Source of the DNA: Mesostigma viride
Lineage: Eukaryota; Streptophyta; Mesostigmatophyceae; Mesostigmatales; Mesostigmataceae
NCBI GenBank assembly: GCA_009746045.1
Contig: RPFO01000017.1
Span: 1,911,452-1,975,451 of the forward strand
DNA length: 64,000 bases
Direction: 5' to 3'
Position numbers and translations under genes: made by a program. The notes below the pieces were generated by a model. The model was not told where the DNA came from, did not search any database, and worked only from the letters and a program-made list of their open reading frames with translations. Position 1 is the first letter of the stretch; each line of letters opens with the position of its first letter. Below are positions 12,362 through 22,534 of the stretch, piece by piece.

Positions 12362-13180
12362 CTTGGCGGTATATGGATAACTGTGAAAATTATTTACACC
12401 AAGCGAGTCCTAAGTGTTACACAGAACTAAGGGATGTCACATAAGGAATCCGCCAAAAAGAAGTGTCCGACGTATTCAAGCTGCTACAAAGTACAGCAAC
12501 CCTATTCTACCCTTTTCCAATGTTCAATGCTCACTTAGAAAAACATATCAAATAACGATGGCGATGATGGCTGATCAATTTCCGCAGAACTGCCTGGCCG
12601 TGGCTGCTACACTCGTACTGAACTCAATATTGCTACGTTGTTAACAACTGCCCCTTGCGGTTGTCTATGGCAGCCCTTGCAAGCAGTGGCTGCGGGCGGC
12701 GGCATGAGATCTACCAGATAATTCTACTCTATGCTACAGATTATTGTAGTGTGTACTTGCAGGCGAGCTAGCAACGTCTACTGTACAGGTTTGGCGCTGG
12801 CCCTGATTGCCAGCTCGTGACGTCCGTGTCCAAAAAAATTTTGCTCAACTACCTTGCAAGTACTACCTAAGTATGTACCAGAGTCTCCACTCGCTAATAA
12901 ATTGCTGCGCTTGACTGCAAGGGTGCGCTTTTACATTCGATACATTTGAGGAAGACATTTCATGACAGTAATTTTAAGTTGTAATGTGCTCGCTGCGGGG
13001 CTGATTTACGCCAAATTACAAGCGAGGGTGTGACTCTAAGGTGGCTCCTGCTCTCACATATTTCTTGTCTCGTTCCTGTAACAATCCTAAACTACAGGGA
13101 CTTTCAGCTGCGAGCTGCCGGCTTATCCCCCCTAGTTTTGGGCGCATTGAGCTTCCTGCATAGTTCATACGCAAACCAAG
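12362..13180. promoter_or_regulatory. Divergent intergenic region IMP4/PTH2
   Basis: The start codons of IMP4 (minus) and PTH2 (plus) lie 819 bp apart with no other recognised feature between them. Both promoters must therefore lie here or in the first introns. No TATA box was securely placed. Confidence 0.5.
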
Positions 13181-15429
13181 ATGGATACAGGGTTCAGCTC
13201 CCAGTCTACGCTTCTGATAGCCACGACGAGCCTGCTCATCGGTGGCTACTTAGGCCATGCATGGTCAAGGAGAGCAACAGCGGAGAAGCAGACAGAGAAA
13301 CAGGCATCTAAATATGCAGATATTGATGCTGCCTGGGCAGGTCTTCGAGGAGCGGACTTTAAAATGGTAGGTCAAGCGCGTTATGCTGTTATTTCTTTAA
13401 ACATGGTGCATTTGCTTGGCCAGCTGTGGGGAATGTGAGTCTTAATACGTTAAAAACTCACATGTCCTGGCATTCTTTTCGCGTGCTGTACACTGTGCGT
13501 GTAATTCCCAACCAGATTCTGGTTGTACGGCAAGATCTGAAAATGGGCAAAGGAAAAATTGCGGCTCAATGCTGGTAATGAACCGTGCACTCTTGGTGGC
13601 TGTCCCATGTAACCGGCTAAGGCTCCACAGTGTCAGTTTCGTTAAGCCCGTCAAAAGAATGTCTCAATTCTCGCTGCCCGCACGGGAACGCACCTCCTCT
13701 GTGGAATGTGTCTGCTACACTAACGCTGTTCGCGCCGGCGAGCTGCTCACGTGTCGATTAAGTAATTAGAAGCAAGAGTATGCGTCCTGGTCGATGCATA
13801 GGCTTTACTCCCTGATATACCACAACCTCATACAATTTGTGCATGGGCATGGGCATGATTGTCAGTTTGCAGCATTTAATAGAGGTTGTGCCACATTAGA
13901 ATACATGTAGAAGGCTCAGTCATCAGCAGCAGTTTTTCAACACAGACACATTCAACGCGAACACCAGCATATGCTAAGACCAGTAACTAGTTCATGATCA
14001 TCAGCGCTTCACGAAAAAATTAGCCGTCACCTCCCATGCCCATCTGCCCATGCACACCATGACTCGTGCTCTCGGTCACGGTCCATCTCACATTCACACC
14101 TTACCACCTCTTCGCCTGTGTGACCATGCAACGCATACAATTCATGGCTTTCTGCCGCCTGGCCCCCAGCCACGCGGCGGTGGGTGTCTTTGAGAAGATG
14201 CAGCAGCGGCCCCAGCTGCTGCGGCGGTGGCAGCAGTGCGGGCAGGCCAAGGTGGTTGTCAAGTGCGACACCGAGGCGGAGCTGCTGCAGCTGCATGTGA
14301 GTGGGACAAGGGTGACTGGGTGCGTCACGCCAGCTGTACCGATGCCATCTGACCCAGTAGCTACCTGGCCTGACCTTAATTAGATCTGAGTCAGCTGTCG
14401 TAAGCTGATTTCATGGGCACACTTGACAACCATCCTCTCCCATCGGGCCAGACTCACCAGTCACCACCGTATTGCACACTTCCTCCTCCTGCAGGCATAG
14501 CATTCATATCAAGGAGACAACCAGCGCAGGCATAGCATTCATATGTGTGCCTAATTTCCATGAGTGACTTCATGTACTCTCTGTACTTCATATTAGTATA
14601 CCAACAGCCCTGCACCGTACGGCACTGCTGCTCTCACTGCCGGTACACATGGCGCGCTGTGGCTTGCAGGAGGAGGCGCGCTCACTTCTGCTGCCAACGT
14701 ACGTGGTCCAGGACGCGGGCCGGACACAGATTGCCGCCGGTGAGTGCGTGCGGGCAGGCCGTGGGCTGCCAGTCCCTCCCCCATGCTTGATAGGCCATAA
14801 TCGACAGCGAATATGCCTGCATTCGCCGGGGTTCCTCCTGTGGGTCTTGTGCCGCCTATGCTTCGCGCCTGCCACCCCCTGTGGGTCGTGCATGTAGTGC
14901 TTCGTTCCCAGCGAAGGCCCATCTGGGAGAGGCACGAACCAGAAATTATGTGCAACAGGGTCCATACTGGGTGGCAGGTTGGAATCCTTGAAATTGAAGG
15001 TTTGAAATTTATTGGTGGTTCATGTGCTCGTCTTTGTTTGGACAAGGTCCATGTTGTCGTCTCTGTCGGGAATGAACCAGCTCTTCCCTGGCACATTTCC
15101 CAGTCAGGTTAATAACATCGATTATGAATAAGACAACCATGCGCTGTTTGTCTCTTTGATGTATTTGTCTGATGAGCTCCCTCTTGTGCATGGAAGTTTG
15201 CAGCAGGCGATGCTTGTGGTGAAAATCCTACGCAGAGTAAATGTTGTGTGCACGTGTGTCGGGACTCTTTTGTGAACTTATCGAAACCTGAGCTTTCCTG
15301 GCTGCATTCACTGGCTCGTTTCCCCTTGGATTCTTCTATTGCATTGCAGGCTCTCTAACGGTGCTTGCCATCGGGCCTGCTCCGGTGGATGTCTTGAACA
15401 CGGTTACCAGCCATTTGAAGCTTATGTAA
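13181..15429 (+). CDS. PTH2: Peptidyl-tRNA hydrolase 2 (5 exons)
   Basis: Exons 13181-13366, 13516-13574, 14170-14296, 14670-14739 and 15350-15429; all introns GT-AG, phases agree, 173 aa. Pth2 hydrolyses the ester bond of peptidyl-tRNA released from stalled ribosomes. Residues ~9-28 (LLIATTSLLIGGYLGHAW) form an N-terminal hydrophobic segment like the membrane anchor of animal PTRH2, so an organelle-membrane location is plausible. The catalytic fold begins ILVVRQDLKMGKGKIAAQC, followed by HAAVGVF, WQQCGQAKVVVKC, VVQDAGRTQIAAGSLTVLAI and a final SHLKLM, all family hallmarks. The position usually Ser in AAQCSHA is Cys here, encoded across the exon 2/3 junction. The length matches human PTRH2 (179 aa). 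Start is the only in-frame ATG ahead of the anchor. No transcript evidence. Confidence 0.94.
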
Positions 15430-15607
15430 AAAGTAATGCAAATCAACGATGCGCTGCAGCTTATGGGAGGAGACGGATCCAATCACTTTTGGGACCAAAA
15501 TTTAACATCTTGCCCCGCCACTCAGTCATAACGCATGCATTTATGTGCCTCTGTTTACATACAAGTTTATTGGCCCCTCAGAAGCACAACCAGGGAGCTC
15601 TAGGGGT

Positions 15608-15995
15608 ACTGATGAGACAACCCTCGAACAGGCCAGAAGTCTATGGAGAATCAGGTGACCAGTACGGGAGCTAGCTAGCTCGAGCCTGCTGTACATTTTC
15701 TTACATATTGATCAGTCCGCGAACGATTGTCAATATTGTGCGTCATTTAGTCCTGATGATGGAAAAGAATATGGATCGAAGGGTGGAACTGTTAATGTGT
15801 AGCATGCAGCTAGTGAGAGGTAAAATTTCGGCTGGTACCGACACACGTCGGTCGATATCCATCGCTTGCGTGTCTCAAGCTAGTTTCAAAGAGTGTCCCG
15901 GCCGTGTACCAATGAGACAACCAACGCAGGCCAGATCGAATCCGGCCGGAGAATTTCTGGGCCATGGTATGTACGTAGAGCTCCCGAGGGCTGCC
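15608..15995 (-). repeat. Two short R1 right-end fragments
   Basis: 15608-15690 begins TGAGACAACC and reaches AGCTCGAGCCTGCTGTA; 15908-15995 begins TGAGACAACCAACGCAGGCC. Both are inverse copies of the R1 right terminus. A related scrap lies at 14512-14545 in PTH2 intron 3. The rest of 15430-16280 shows nothing recognisable. Confidence 0.45.
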
Positions 15996-16284
15996 CGCAT
16001 GCACGTTCCAACCTGAGCAGCTAGAAGAGGACATGAGGGGCTCCGGGGTCTAGTCTGTGATATATGGAAAAAGATGCAGGATAAGGCCATCTCCAGGCCC
16101 AGGTGGTAGAGCTGACAACGATCCCCCCCCAGTGGGGAAGAGGCGCGTCACCTACCACGCGGAAGAACGCCCAGCGTGCGTACCGCTAGATGGAGCTTGG
16201 CTTGCTACGTGGCATATGGATGTCCCTTGGTTTGTTAGTTCAGCTAGGCATCATATAGATATAGATAAATTTAAATTAAATTGT

Positions 16285-16795
16285 AACATATATCCGGCAC
16301 TGAACGCAAATGGTTTTCACCTTTGCGGCGTGCCAAATCAGAATATGCGCTTGGCTGATCTCGATAGTACCGGCTACGCCCCCTTCTCAAGAAGGTTTCA
16401 GCCGTGTTCAGCCCGTCTCACGTTTCGAGACTGAACAAGTCTCGAGTGGACACGTGTGTAGTACTCAACTACACACACAGATCTCGAATGATTTATCTAG
16501 TACCAAATCCGAAAGGCTTGTGCACATCACTCCCCGGAAAGGAGAACTTTTGCGGATGACTGTACATAGGTGTCAGTTGGCGATGCCTTAGGATCAGGAG
16601 ACGTCCGTCCTCTAGTCAGCAAAAGTTGGTGCGAAAGGTCCCCAGTTCGATTCCGGCCTGGATTCATTTGCAGATCGCGTTTTCCGCGGACCGGCACTAA
16701 ACGCAAATGGTTTTCACCTTTGCGGCGTGCCAAATCAGAAATCAGAATATATCCGTCGTGCCAAATCAGAATATCCGTTGGGAGTACATGTAGCT
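16285..16795 (+). repeat. Short duplicated segment with a tRNA-like (SINE-type) stretch
   Basis: ACGCAAATGGTTTTCACCTT and the following GCGGCGTGCCAAATCAGAAT occur at 16304-16345 and again at 16699-16741, with a further partial copy at ~16758. Between them, 16595-16665 contains GTCCTCTAGTCAGCAAAAG and CAGTTCGATTCCGG, which look like the A and B boxes of a tRNA-derived promoter. This is a possible SINE head; no cloverleaf was confirmed. Confidence 0.35.
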
Positions 16796-16894
16796 CACAT
16801 ACAGACAACTACGCTAGTCCTTCCACGGCGTTGGATCGCCATATGCGTCCAGGCATAGTTGTCTCAAGTGCTTCATATATCCCTGTGAAGAAAT

Positions 16895-17205
16895 TATAGC
16901 ATGACTCCGTTGGGAGATCATGTAGCGCATATTCCTTGACTTCAGGGGCATGCATATCCAGCTGTTAATACATTCTGGGCTACTTCCTGCAAGGGTAGGG
17001 TGTAAACTATACCTGCTCTGGGTGCACAAAGTGCACTTGCACCACCATGATGTATTGAGAGCTCAAAGAACTGGCATGGGGTGGAAGATCATCATGGCCG
17101 CTAAACAAGGGCCGGCTACTAGGGCATGGCTTCTCAGCAGAGAGTAGCTCTCTGCATAGTAGGCAGATATAGAATAGAACCGGTAGAATTGCATGTTTTT
17201 CCATC
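16895..17205 (-). mobile_element. 3' UTR fragment of the ORF1-only LINE-derived element
   Basis: In inverse orientation this begins at the shared 3' tail (GACTCCGTTGGGAGATCATG at 16905) and continues through blocks that match 30360-30600, the 3' UTR of the ORF1 element on the plus strand (CTTCCTGCAAGGGT near 16984; CTCAGCAGAGAGTAGCTCTC near 17132). Truncated before any ORF. Confidence 0.6.
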
Positions 17206-17215
17206 CATCAATTAA

Positions 17216-17930
17216 ATTAAAATTTAATTAAATAACATGTACTCCGTTGGGAGATCATGTAGCACGTATTCCCAAGGTTGCTGATGGACTATGGGGGTGG
17301 GCGAAGCCGCGAAACCTAGGTAACTAAAAAATTAAATTATGACATGACTCCCTTGGGAGATCATGTAGCCCGTATCCCCTTGCTGATGATGGGTGGGGGT
17401 GAGCGTTCGAAGCCGCGAAACCTTACTAAGCTAACTCTAAGCTAATCTATGTACGACATCCTAGCTACGTGGTACGTACGGACCAGCAAAGTGCCCCTTC
17501 GATCAGGGACTCATGACTGGGGGGGGGGGCTTGCCCACAGGGGCTCGCATGTGGGTCTGGACAATGGTCTGCCACCTCTTCTTGTCCTGCATAGCAGTCC
17601 AAGTCAAGGGAGAGGGAGGAAATGCCGTGTGCAACTGCTGGGCCCACTAGGCACTAGGTAGGCGCAACTGATCTGTATAGTTCATACGGCAGCCCTACCA
17701 CTGAACCCGTCTGGGTTTGTCCTTGGGGCTGGCCAGGCCAGGTCAAGATAATAATGCCGCCCTGGCTCGGCCAAGCCGCTGGGGGCCGGCCGCCAGACCG
17801 AGCTAGCGGGGCGGTGTCTACCTGAATGCATGGTGCGAGCAAGATGTCCTACAAAAGCCAGATACCACATTGCCTTGCCCTGCTTGCGAGCTTGGCAGGC
17901 CTAATGGCATCCGCGATGCACTACAAGGCC
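17216..17930 (-). mobile_element. LINE 3' ends, minus strand
   Basis: 17216-17290 is a short 3' tail alone. From 17334 a second tail (GACTCCCTTGGGAGATCATG) leads, inversely, into the 3' UTR and the ORF2 C-terminus up to about 17930. Blocks such as GGCTTGCCCACAGGGGCTCG and GGCCAAGCCGCTGGGGGCC are the inverse of those in 541-1095. Decayed. Confidence 0.7.
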
Positions 17931-18149
17931 GTCTCTGCGTCCTGAGCACGTGCGTAGGCCTCCCGACAAGGGCGGCCGGCTTGAGCACCGGTCCGTACGT
18001 TTCAGCAGCGGGTCCCGGTTACGCTTGAGGCGGTGCCGCGGGCGACCAGGACCTTGGGGGCCGGCCTGTCGGTAGAGCAGGCCGGGTCAGCGGCGGGGCA
18101 TGGCCCGGTGGGGGGCCACTGGTCAGCAGTGGGGTGCGGGCTGCAATTA

Positions 18150-20100
18150 ATTAATTAATTAATTAAACTCGTGCTCCCGTTGGGGAGTCACGGAGCACCG
18201 AAGTGCTTTTAATCCCTGTGTGTGCACTACAGGAGAAAGGGCAGAGACCCCCAGTCTCCTTCATGCCAAAGGCATGCCACAGCTGCAATCGGGCGCGGCT
18301 AGCTAAAAGGACAGGCTAACGATCCGGCAAACTGTGGGTGCAATAAGACCCATGTGAGCATATCATAGCAAGGAGCGTGGGCAAGTAATCTGAACATAGC
18401 CAGGGCGTAGCATGGCTGTACTAGGACTAGGCTATGGCTGGTTGTGTACCGTGCGTTGGCGGCACGTGACTAGGTGTGTTGGCACAGCTAGGCAACATTC
18501 TAGGCATGGCTGCCTTAGCGGCAGTGACGCCAATGGTTACAAGCTAGGGCTATTGCTATTCTAGCCCGCTGGGGGCGTCCACATCTTGTGGTTGATCATC
18601 AGGTCCCCGCCCCTCCAGTACACCTTGGGCTTCTGGGGGCCCTGCTTATGGCGGAGGTATTCCGGCCACAGGTCGCGTCGCTGCTGTTGCTGAGCGGGGG
18701 TGAGGTCGTCATCCAGCGTCCAGGTGAGGTCGTGCAACCGCTTGCGACGAGAGAGGAACCGCTGCTTATCCTCAGGGGAGGAGAAGGTGAGTAGGACTGG
18801 TGGGGGAGCCGCCTTGTCCCGTGAGTGGGGAAGGCGGTGGCACCCACGCAGTTCTACCTCACCTACCAGGCCCATGAGGGTAAGAAGCTGGTTCTTGAGC
18901 TCGTCAGCAAGAGAGGTTGACGTCTCACCTGGCTTCTGGGGGAAGCGACGTAGCACCACTCGGCACTCGCGGCGAGCGCGATCGGTGACCTCCCGTTGCT
19001 GGGCCTGGCGGTGGTCCTCCAGCTCCTGGAGCTTTGTGGCGATGGCGTCGGTGGTGGAGGCGGTCGCTGACCGCAGCAGGTCCGCGTAGGAGAGCGGCGG
19101 GAGGTCGCCAGCATCCTGCCGGGGTGGCTGGGATGCAATGGTGGCCGTCTGCTCCGCTATCTTGGGGACCTGTGTGGCCAGGGCCTCGGTGTGGGCGGTG
19201 ATGGCCTCAAGCTTCTTCAGGAGCACGCCACACTTGCCCTCCACCTGGTTAAGGCGAGAGACAAGTGCCGCATGCGTTTCCGAAGCTTGTGCCGCGGTGT
19301 GCAGCGTCGTGAACTGGGGCTGGAGCTTGTGGACGACCTTGGTTTCCACGTTGGAGACCCGGGCCTCGACCGTGTTGAGCGTGGTGTTCAGCGATGTCAG
19401 CTGCTCGGCCAGCGGCCAGGTCACGTGCTCCTCCAGCACTGCGCGGATGTCATCCTTGCGGAGGGAGGAAGCCGAGGGGGCTGCCGGCTGTGCGGGGGCT
19501 GGGGTGCGGAGCGTGCGGGTGATGTCGATGAGGCGGAGCTGGAAATGGCTGGTCAAGATAGCCAGGCGTTGTTGTGCTTCGTTCATAGCATAGAGCCAGG
19601 ACATGTCTCCATCGTAGTCAATAGCCCCCTTCACGAAGAGCTTCCGCTCCTGTTCGAGGAACTGGAGAACCTCAATGCATTCCTGCGGCGACAATTCTTG
19701 CCACCCGGTGAGGGAGAATCCTCGGTCGCCGGGGAGGAACTGGCGCCATTTGCGAGCGTGGCAGGGTTTCTTGGGCTCAGGCGAGGCGCTGGGAGATGGG
19801 GCTGCTGGCGGTGGGTTGGCAGGCCCAGACGGCTGGTTGGCGGGTAAGCCTGGCGGCGGAACAATGGCGAGGGCGAGAGGGTTGGGCTGGGCGCTGGGAA
19901 GCTGTGCCAGCTCCTTTTCCAGCCCTCGTTTTGCTTTGGTAGTCGTCATAGCTGGTCACGTGCGTAACTTTGTCTATACTGCGTGGCAGCCGTAACCGTT
20001 TATACTGGCAAGTGCGTCTTAGAAAGGCGCATCGAATGCAAGTGGTCTGACCGAATTTGGGGCTCAGACGCAAAAGATCTGAACTCCGCCGTCAGCCATA
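18150..20100 (-). mobile_element. ORF1-only non-LTR element (copy O1)
   Basis: Reading down the minus strand: an upstream leader, a 462-codon ORF1 (19949-18561), a ~390 bp 3' UTR, a degenerate form of the common LINE 3' tail (18168-18205) and a (TTAA)n tract at 18146-18166. ORF2 is absent, and the tail follows ORF1 directly. A second, diverged copy at 28990-30615 has the same plan, so this looks like a real class of non-autonomous element and not a chance deletion. Confidence 0.7.
18561..19949 (-). CDS. L1-type ORF1 protein (RNA-binding chaperone), intact 462 aa
   Basis: The family binds LINE RNA and assists reverse transcription at the target. Here residues ~1-60 are proline- and alanine-rich. 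Residues ~60-150 hold a conserved block starting CHARKWRQFLPGDRGFSLTG. Residues ~170-280 form a heptad-like coiled coil (TLNTVEARVSNVETKV and later LNQVEGKCGVLLKKLEAI). Residues ~325-400 fit the RRM-like domain of transposase_22 proteins (CRVVLRRFPQK, HRLPHSRDKAAPPPVLLTFS). The C-terminal domain follows (LDDDLTPAQQQQRRDLWPEY, VYWRGGDLMINHKMW). No zinc knuckle was seen. The reading frame is open from ATG to stop, unlike the copy at 29077-30179. A gene for a reverse transcriptase does not follow it. Confidence 0.85.
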   Translation of the reverse strand: MTTTKAKRGLEKELAQLPSAQPNPLALAIVPPPGLPANQPSGPANPPPAAPSPSASPEPKKPCHARKWRQFLPGDRGFSLTGWQELSPQECIEVLQFLEQERKLFVKGAIDYDGDMSWLYAMNEAQQRLAILTSHFQLRLIDITRTLRTPAPAQPAAPSASSLRKDDIRAVLEEHVTWPLAEQLTSLNTTLNTVEARVSNVETKVVHKLQPQFTTLHTAAQASETHAALVSRLNQVEGKCGVLLKKLEAITAHTEALATQVPKIAEQTATIASQPPRQDAGDLPPLSYADLLRSATASTTDAIATKLQELEDHRQAQQREVTDRARRECRVVLRRFPQKPGETSTSLADELKNQLLTLMGLVGEVELRGCHRLPHSRDKAAPPPVLLTFSSPEDKQRFLSRRKRLHDLTWTLDDDLTPAQQQQRRDLWPEYLRHKQGPQKPKVYWRGGDLMINHKMWTPPAG

Positions 20101-20830
20101 CCGCCGTCAGCCATTTGCGTGCATGCGTGGGTGGCTGCAAAGCCCGCAAAAAATGGCAGCGTTGCATGGGAGCACCCTGAGCCAGCGCGTCGACGTCAGC
20201 CTGCTCAAGCCCCCTGCCCCTAGGGCCTCCAGGTACGCCCACCGGCACCCATTCCGCTCGTGGTCGGCGTCCGTCCAGTCCTCAGGACCGTCCCCGCGGA
20301 CCGGGCGTAGCGCAGTCGATCCAGTCAGGGCGGACCACTTGGGTGCGGCGCTTGGGGGCCGGCCTGGAACCGGAGCCAAAAAATGGTCGCACGCACCAGC
20401 CGGTGGTCAGAGCATGCACACCGTGGGTGGGTCGAACGTCACTCCTCGAGGGTATCCAGAACCGAAGCACACCTGCTGGGCTGCCGTACCGCCACGTAGT
20501 CCAGACAGGCCTGACAACAGTTGTTAGGGCGCGCCGGCCCGAAAGGTGACCAAGTCAGCTGTGAGGGACGTTGGAAGTGGCGGTTGACAGCAACCATCCC
20601 ACTATGCAAATTAAAAGACCGAAAACAAGGGGGTGTTGTCATTAGCGATCGTGTCGGCAGGCGCACAGCAGTGCCCGCGGAGAGCGTGGCATTGGCGTCG
20701 AGCAGCATAACCAAGAAGTGGAGGGCCGGGGTGGCCCCCTCAAGGTTATGCAAGTCATCAAAGAACTTCGTGCGTTCCACCTGTGTGGCAAACCACTAAT
20801 AATGGGGAGCGTAGCCCACCCCAACCATGA
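20100..20830 (-). pseudogene. LINE APE-type endonuclease fragment
   Basis: On the minus strand near 20780-20450 the frame reads TKFFDDLHNLEG, then LHFLVMLLDANATLS (corresponding to the GDFNA box), then QLTWSPFGPARPN and CLDYVAV, the C-terminal hallmarks of an apurinic-type LINE endonuclease. Below 20440 the frame changes but remains related. The catalytic GDFN box is altered, so it is inactive. It stands head-to-head with the plus-strand RT piece that follows, again suggesting a 5' inversion. Confidence 0.6.
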
Positions 20831-20989
20831 TCAAGGTGGTGCTTGGACCGGGCCCCTCAACGGAGGTGAAATGTGAGCTCGTCACTACCACTGATAAGGC
20901 GCGGCTTCTGCTGGCCGGTTCTGCAACTGTGTCCTGCTCTCTGATGAGTCTCCGCCTGCTGAGTGGCAGACGGCCATCCGAGTCATGCT

Positions 20990-22100
20990 GTACAAGAAGG
21001 GCTCTGCTGCTAGCTGACCCCGGTAACTATCGGGGTGTCAGCCTCCAGAGCGCCGCACTGAAGGTCTTAATTCATTCGCATGATGCTGCACAGGCTCCGC
21101 GCTGCGCTGGCCCCACACCTGGGTGAGTCTTAGATGGGTTTCCGTCGTGGTCGTAACACTAGCTGTCATGGCTGTATTCATGTCGCACGCCGATTGATGG
21201 AGGAGGTGCGTCACCTTTGCCCTGATGGTTTGCCGCTGGTCTTCATTTTTGTCGACTGTATCAAGGCCTTTGACACGGTCCTCTGGGAGGCTCTTTGGGC
21301 CATCCTAGCTCTGGATCGGGTACCACCAGCGTTTATTGCTGCCATTCGTCGACTGTAGTGAGGGCTCGATGCGGACTGCGGAAGGCATGCACCACGTAAT
21401 TTATAGTATACCCCACCATTCCCCCTTCACCGCGTTTTTTGGCAAGGTTGTGTCCGGTGTCCCCATATCTGTTCATTATTGTCGTGGACCACGTCATGCA
21501 TGCGCCGGGCACGTGCGCGCTTTACTGCTCTTAAGGGGTTCGAGCCCGGCGCTTGGCGGACATCCTTAACGAGCGCGAGCACAGCGGCCGGGGGTTGGCA
21601 CTGGCTACCGCCTGGCTGACCTGATTTATGCGGACGCCACGTCGACACCACCCTCATCGCGCGCCCCGAGCACATTCAGAGTTTCAGACCTGGCTGGAAT
21701 GTCTGGGCTTGGAGGCGATCGAGGGCGGTGGGTACGTTGGAGATTAGTGTCAAAACTGCTCAAGGCGATGCATGGTGATTGGGGCCTCCAGTCGCCCACC
21801 GCTGCCGCGACTGCTCGACGGGACGGAGGTCCCGTTCCGTGATCGATCGCTTCAAACTGTTGGGGAGCATGCTCCCCGACACCGCTGACGATGTGGACAT
21901 CCACATCGGCCTGGCCTGGGCCAGGCTCCGTTCGCTCAACACCTATACTAGCTGGCGCTCGAAGGGCCTGGGCGAGCACCGCAAGCGCATGCTCTTCAAG
22001 GTCGACCTCGTCCTCACGGTGCTTACGTATGTATGCATGGCGCCGAGGCGTGGACACTAGCTCACGGACACACTGGCGCGGCGGCTATATTAGCTAGACG
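20990..22100 (+). pseudogene. LINE reverse transcriptase fragment
   Basis: Frame changes separate recognisable RT blocks: DPGNYRGVSLQSAALKVL (21015-21070), MGFRRGRNTSCHGCIHVARR (21134-), FVDCIKAFDTVLWEAL (~21250, the palm motif A), a damaged YADD region near 21625, FKLLGSMLPDTADDVDIHIG (~21850) and RMLFKVDLVLTVLTY (~21990). Several frameshifts and stops. No 3' tail was found at its right side. Confidence 0.7.
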
Positions 22101-22449
22101 TCACAGCTAGGAGTGAGGGCGCCCTAGCTTCTCTCGCTGCCGCAGGTGGGCAGGCCACAGAGCGCTCTCTCCACGGCATGGTGCATCATGCCGGGGCGCA
22201 ACACTGTGCATGGGTGCAATACAACCAGTGCAATACCATAGGTAGGCTGACGCATAGCTTATGCTACAAATGTGAGGTGGGCTCAAGACGTCGGCTAATT
22301 AAGGCGCAAGCTGATGGCCACAAGGTGCCAGAGCTAATTGAAGGTACTATAACGCTGTGCGCTAATATCGTTTCAAGTGCTGTAATGCCTAAGCTATCCC
22401 ATCATCGATTGCCCCCATCTAGACAACTAGCTGGAGTGCTCTATCCCGG

Positions 22450-22515
22450 GGAAGCCCGGGGGGGCTTCCACAGTTTCTTGTTGACATAGAGGTCCCCGCC
22501 CCGCCAGTACACTTG
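22450..22515 (-). mobile_element. ORF1 3'-end scrap
   Basis: GAGGTCCCCGCCCCGCCAGT and its flanks are the inverse of the ORF1 C-terminal coding region, matching 18575-18640. Only about 65 bp. Confidence 0.5.
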
Positions 22516-22534
22516 GGGTTTTTCAAGCATAGGT

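Noticed and set aside
16527-16808. Minus-strand frame with NPGRNRTGDLSH
   Set aside because: This kind of peptide is the known false translation of tRNA-like repeat sequence.
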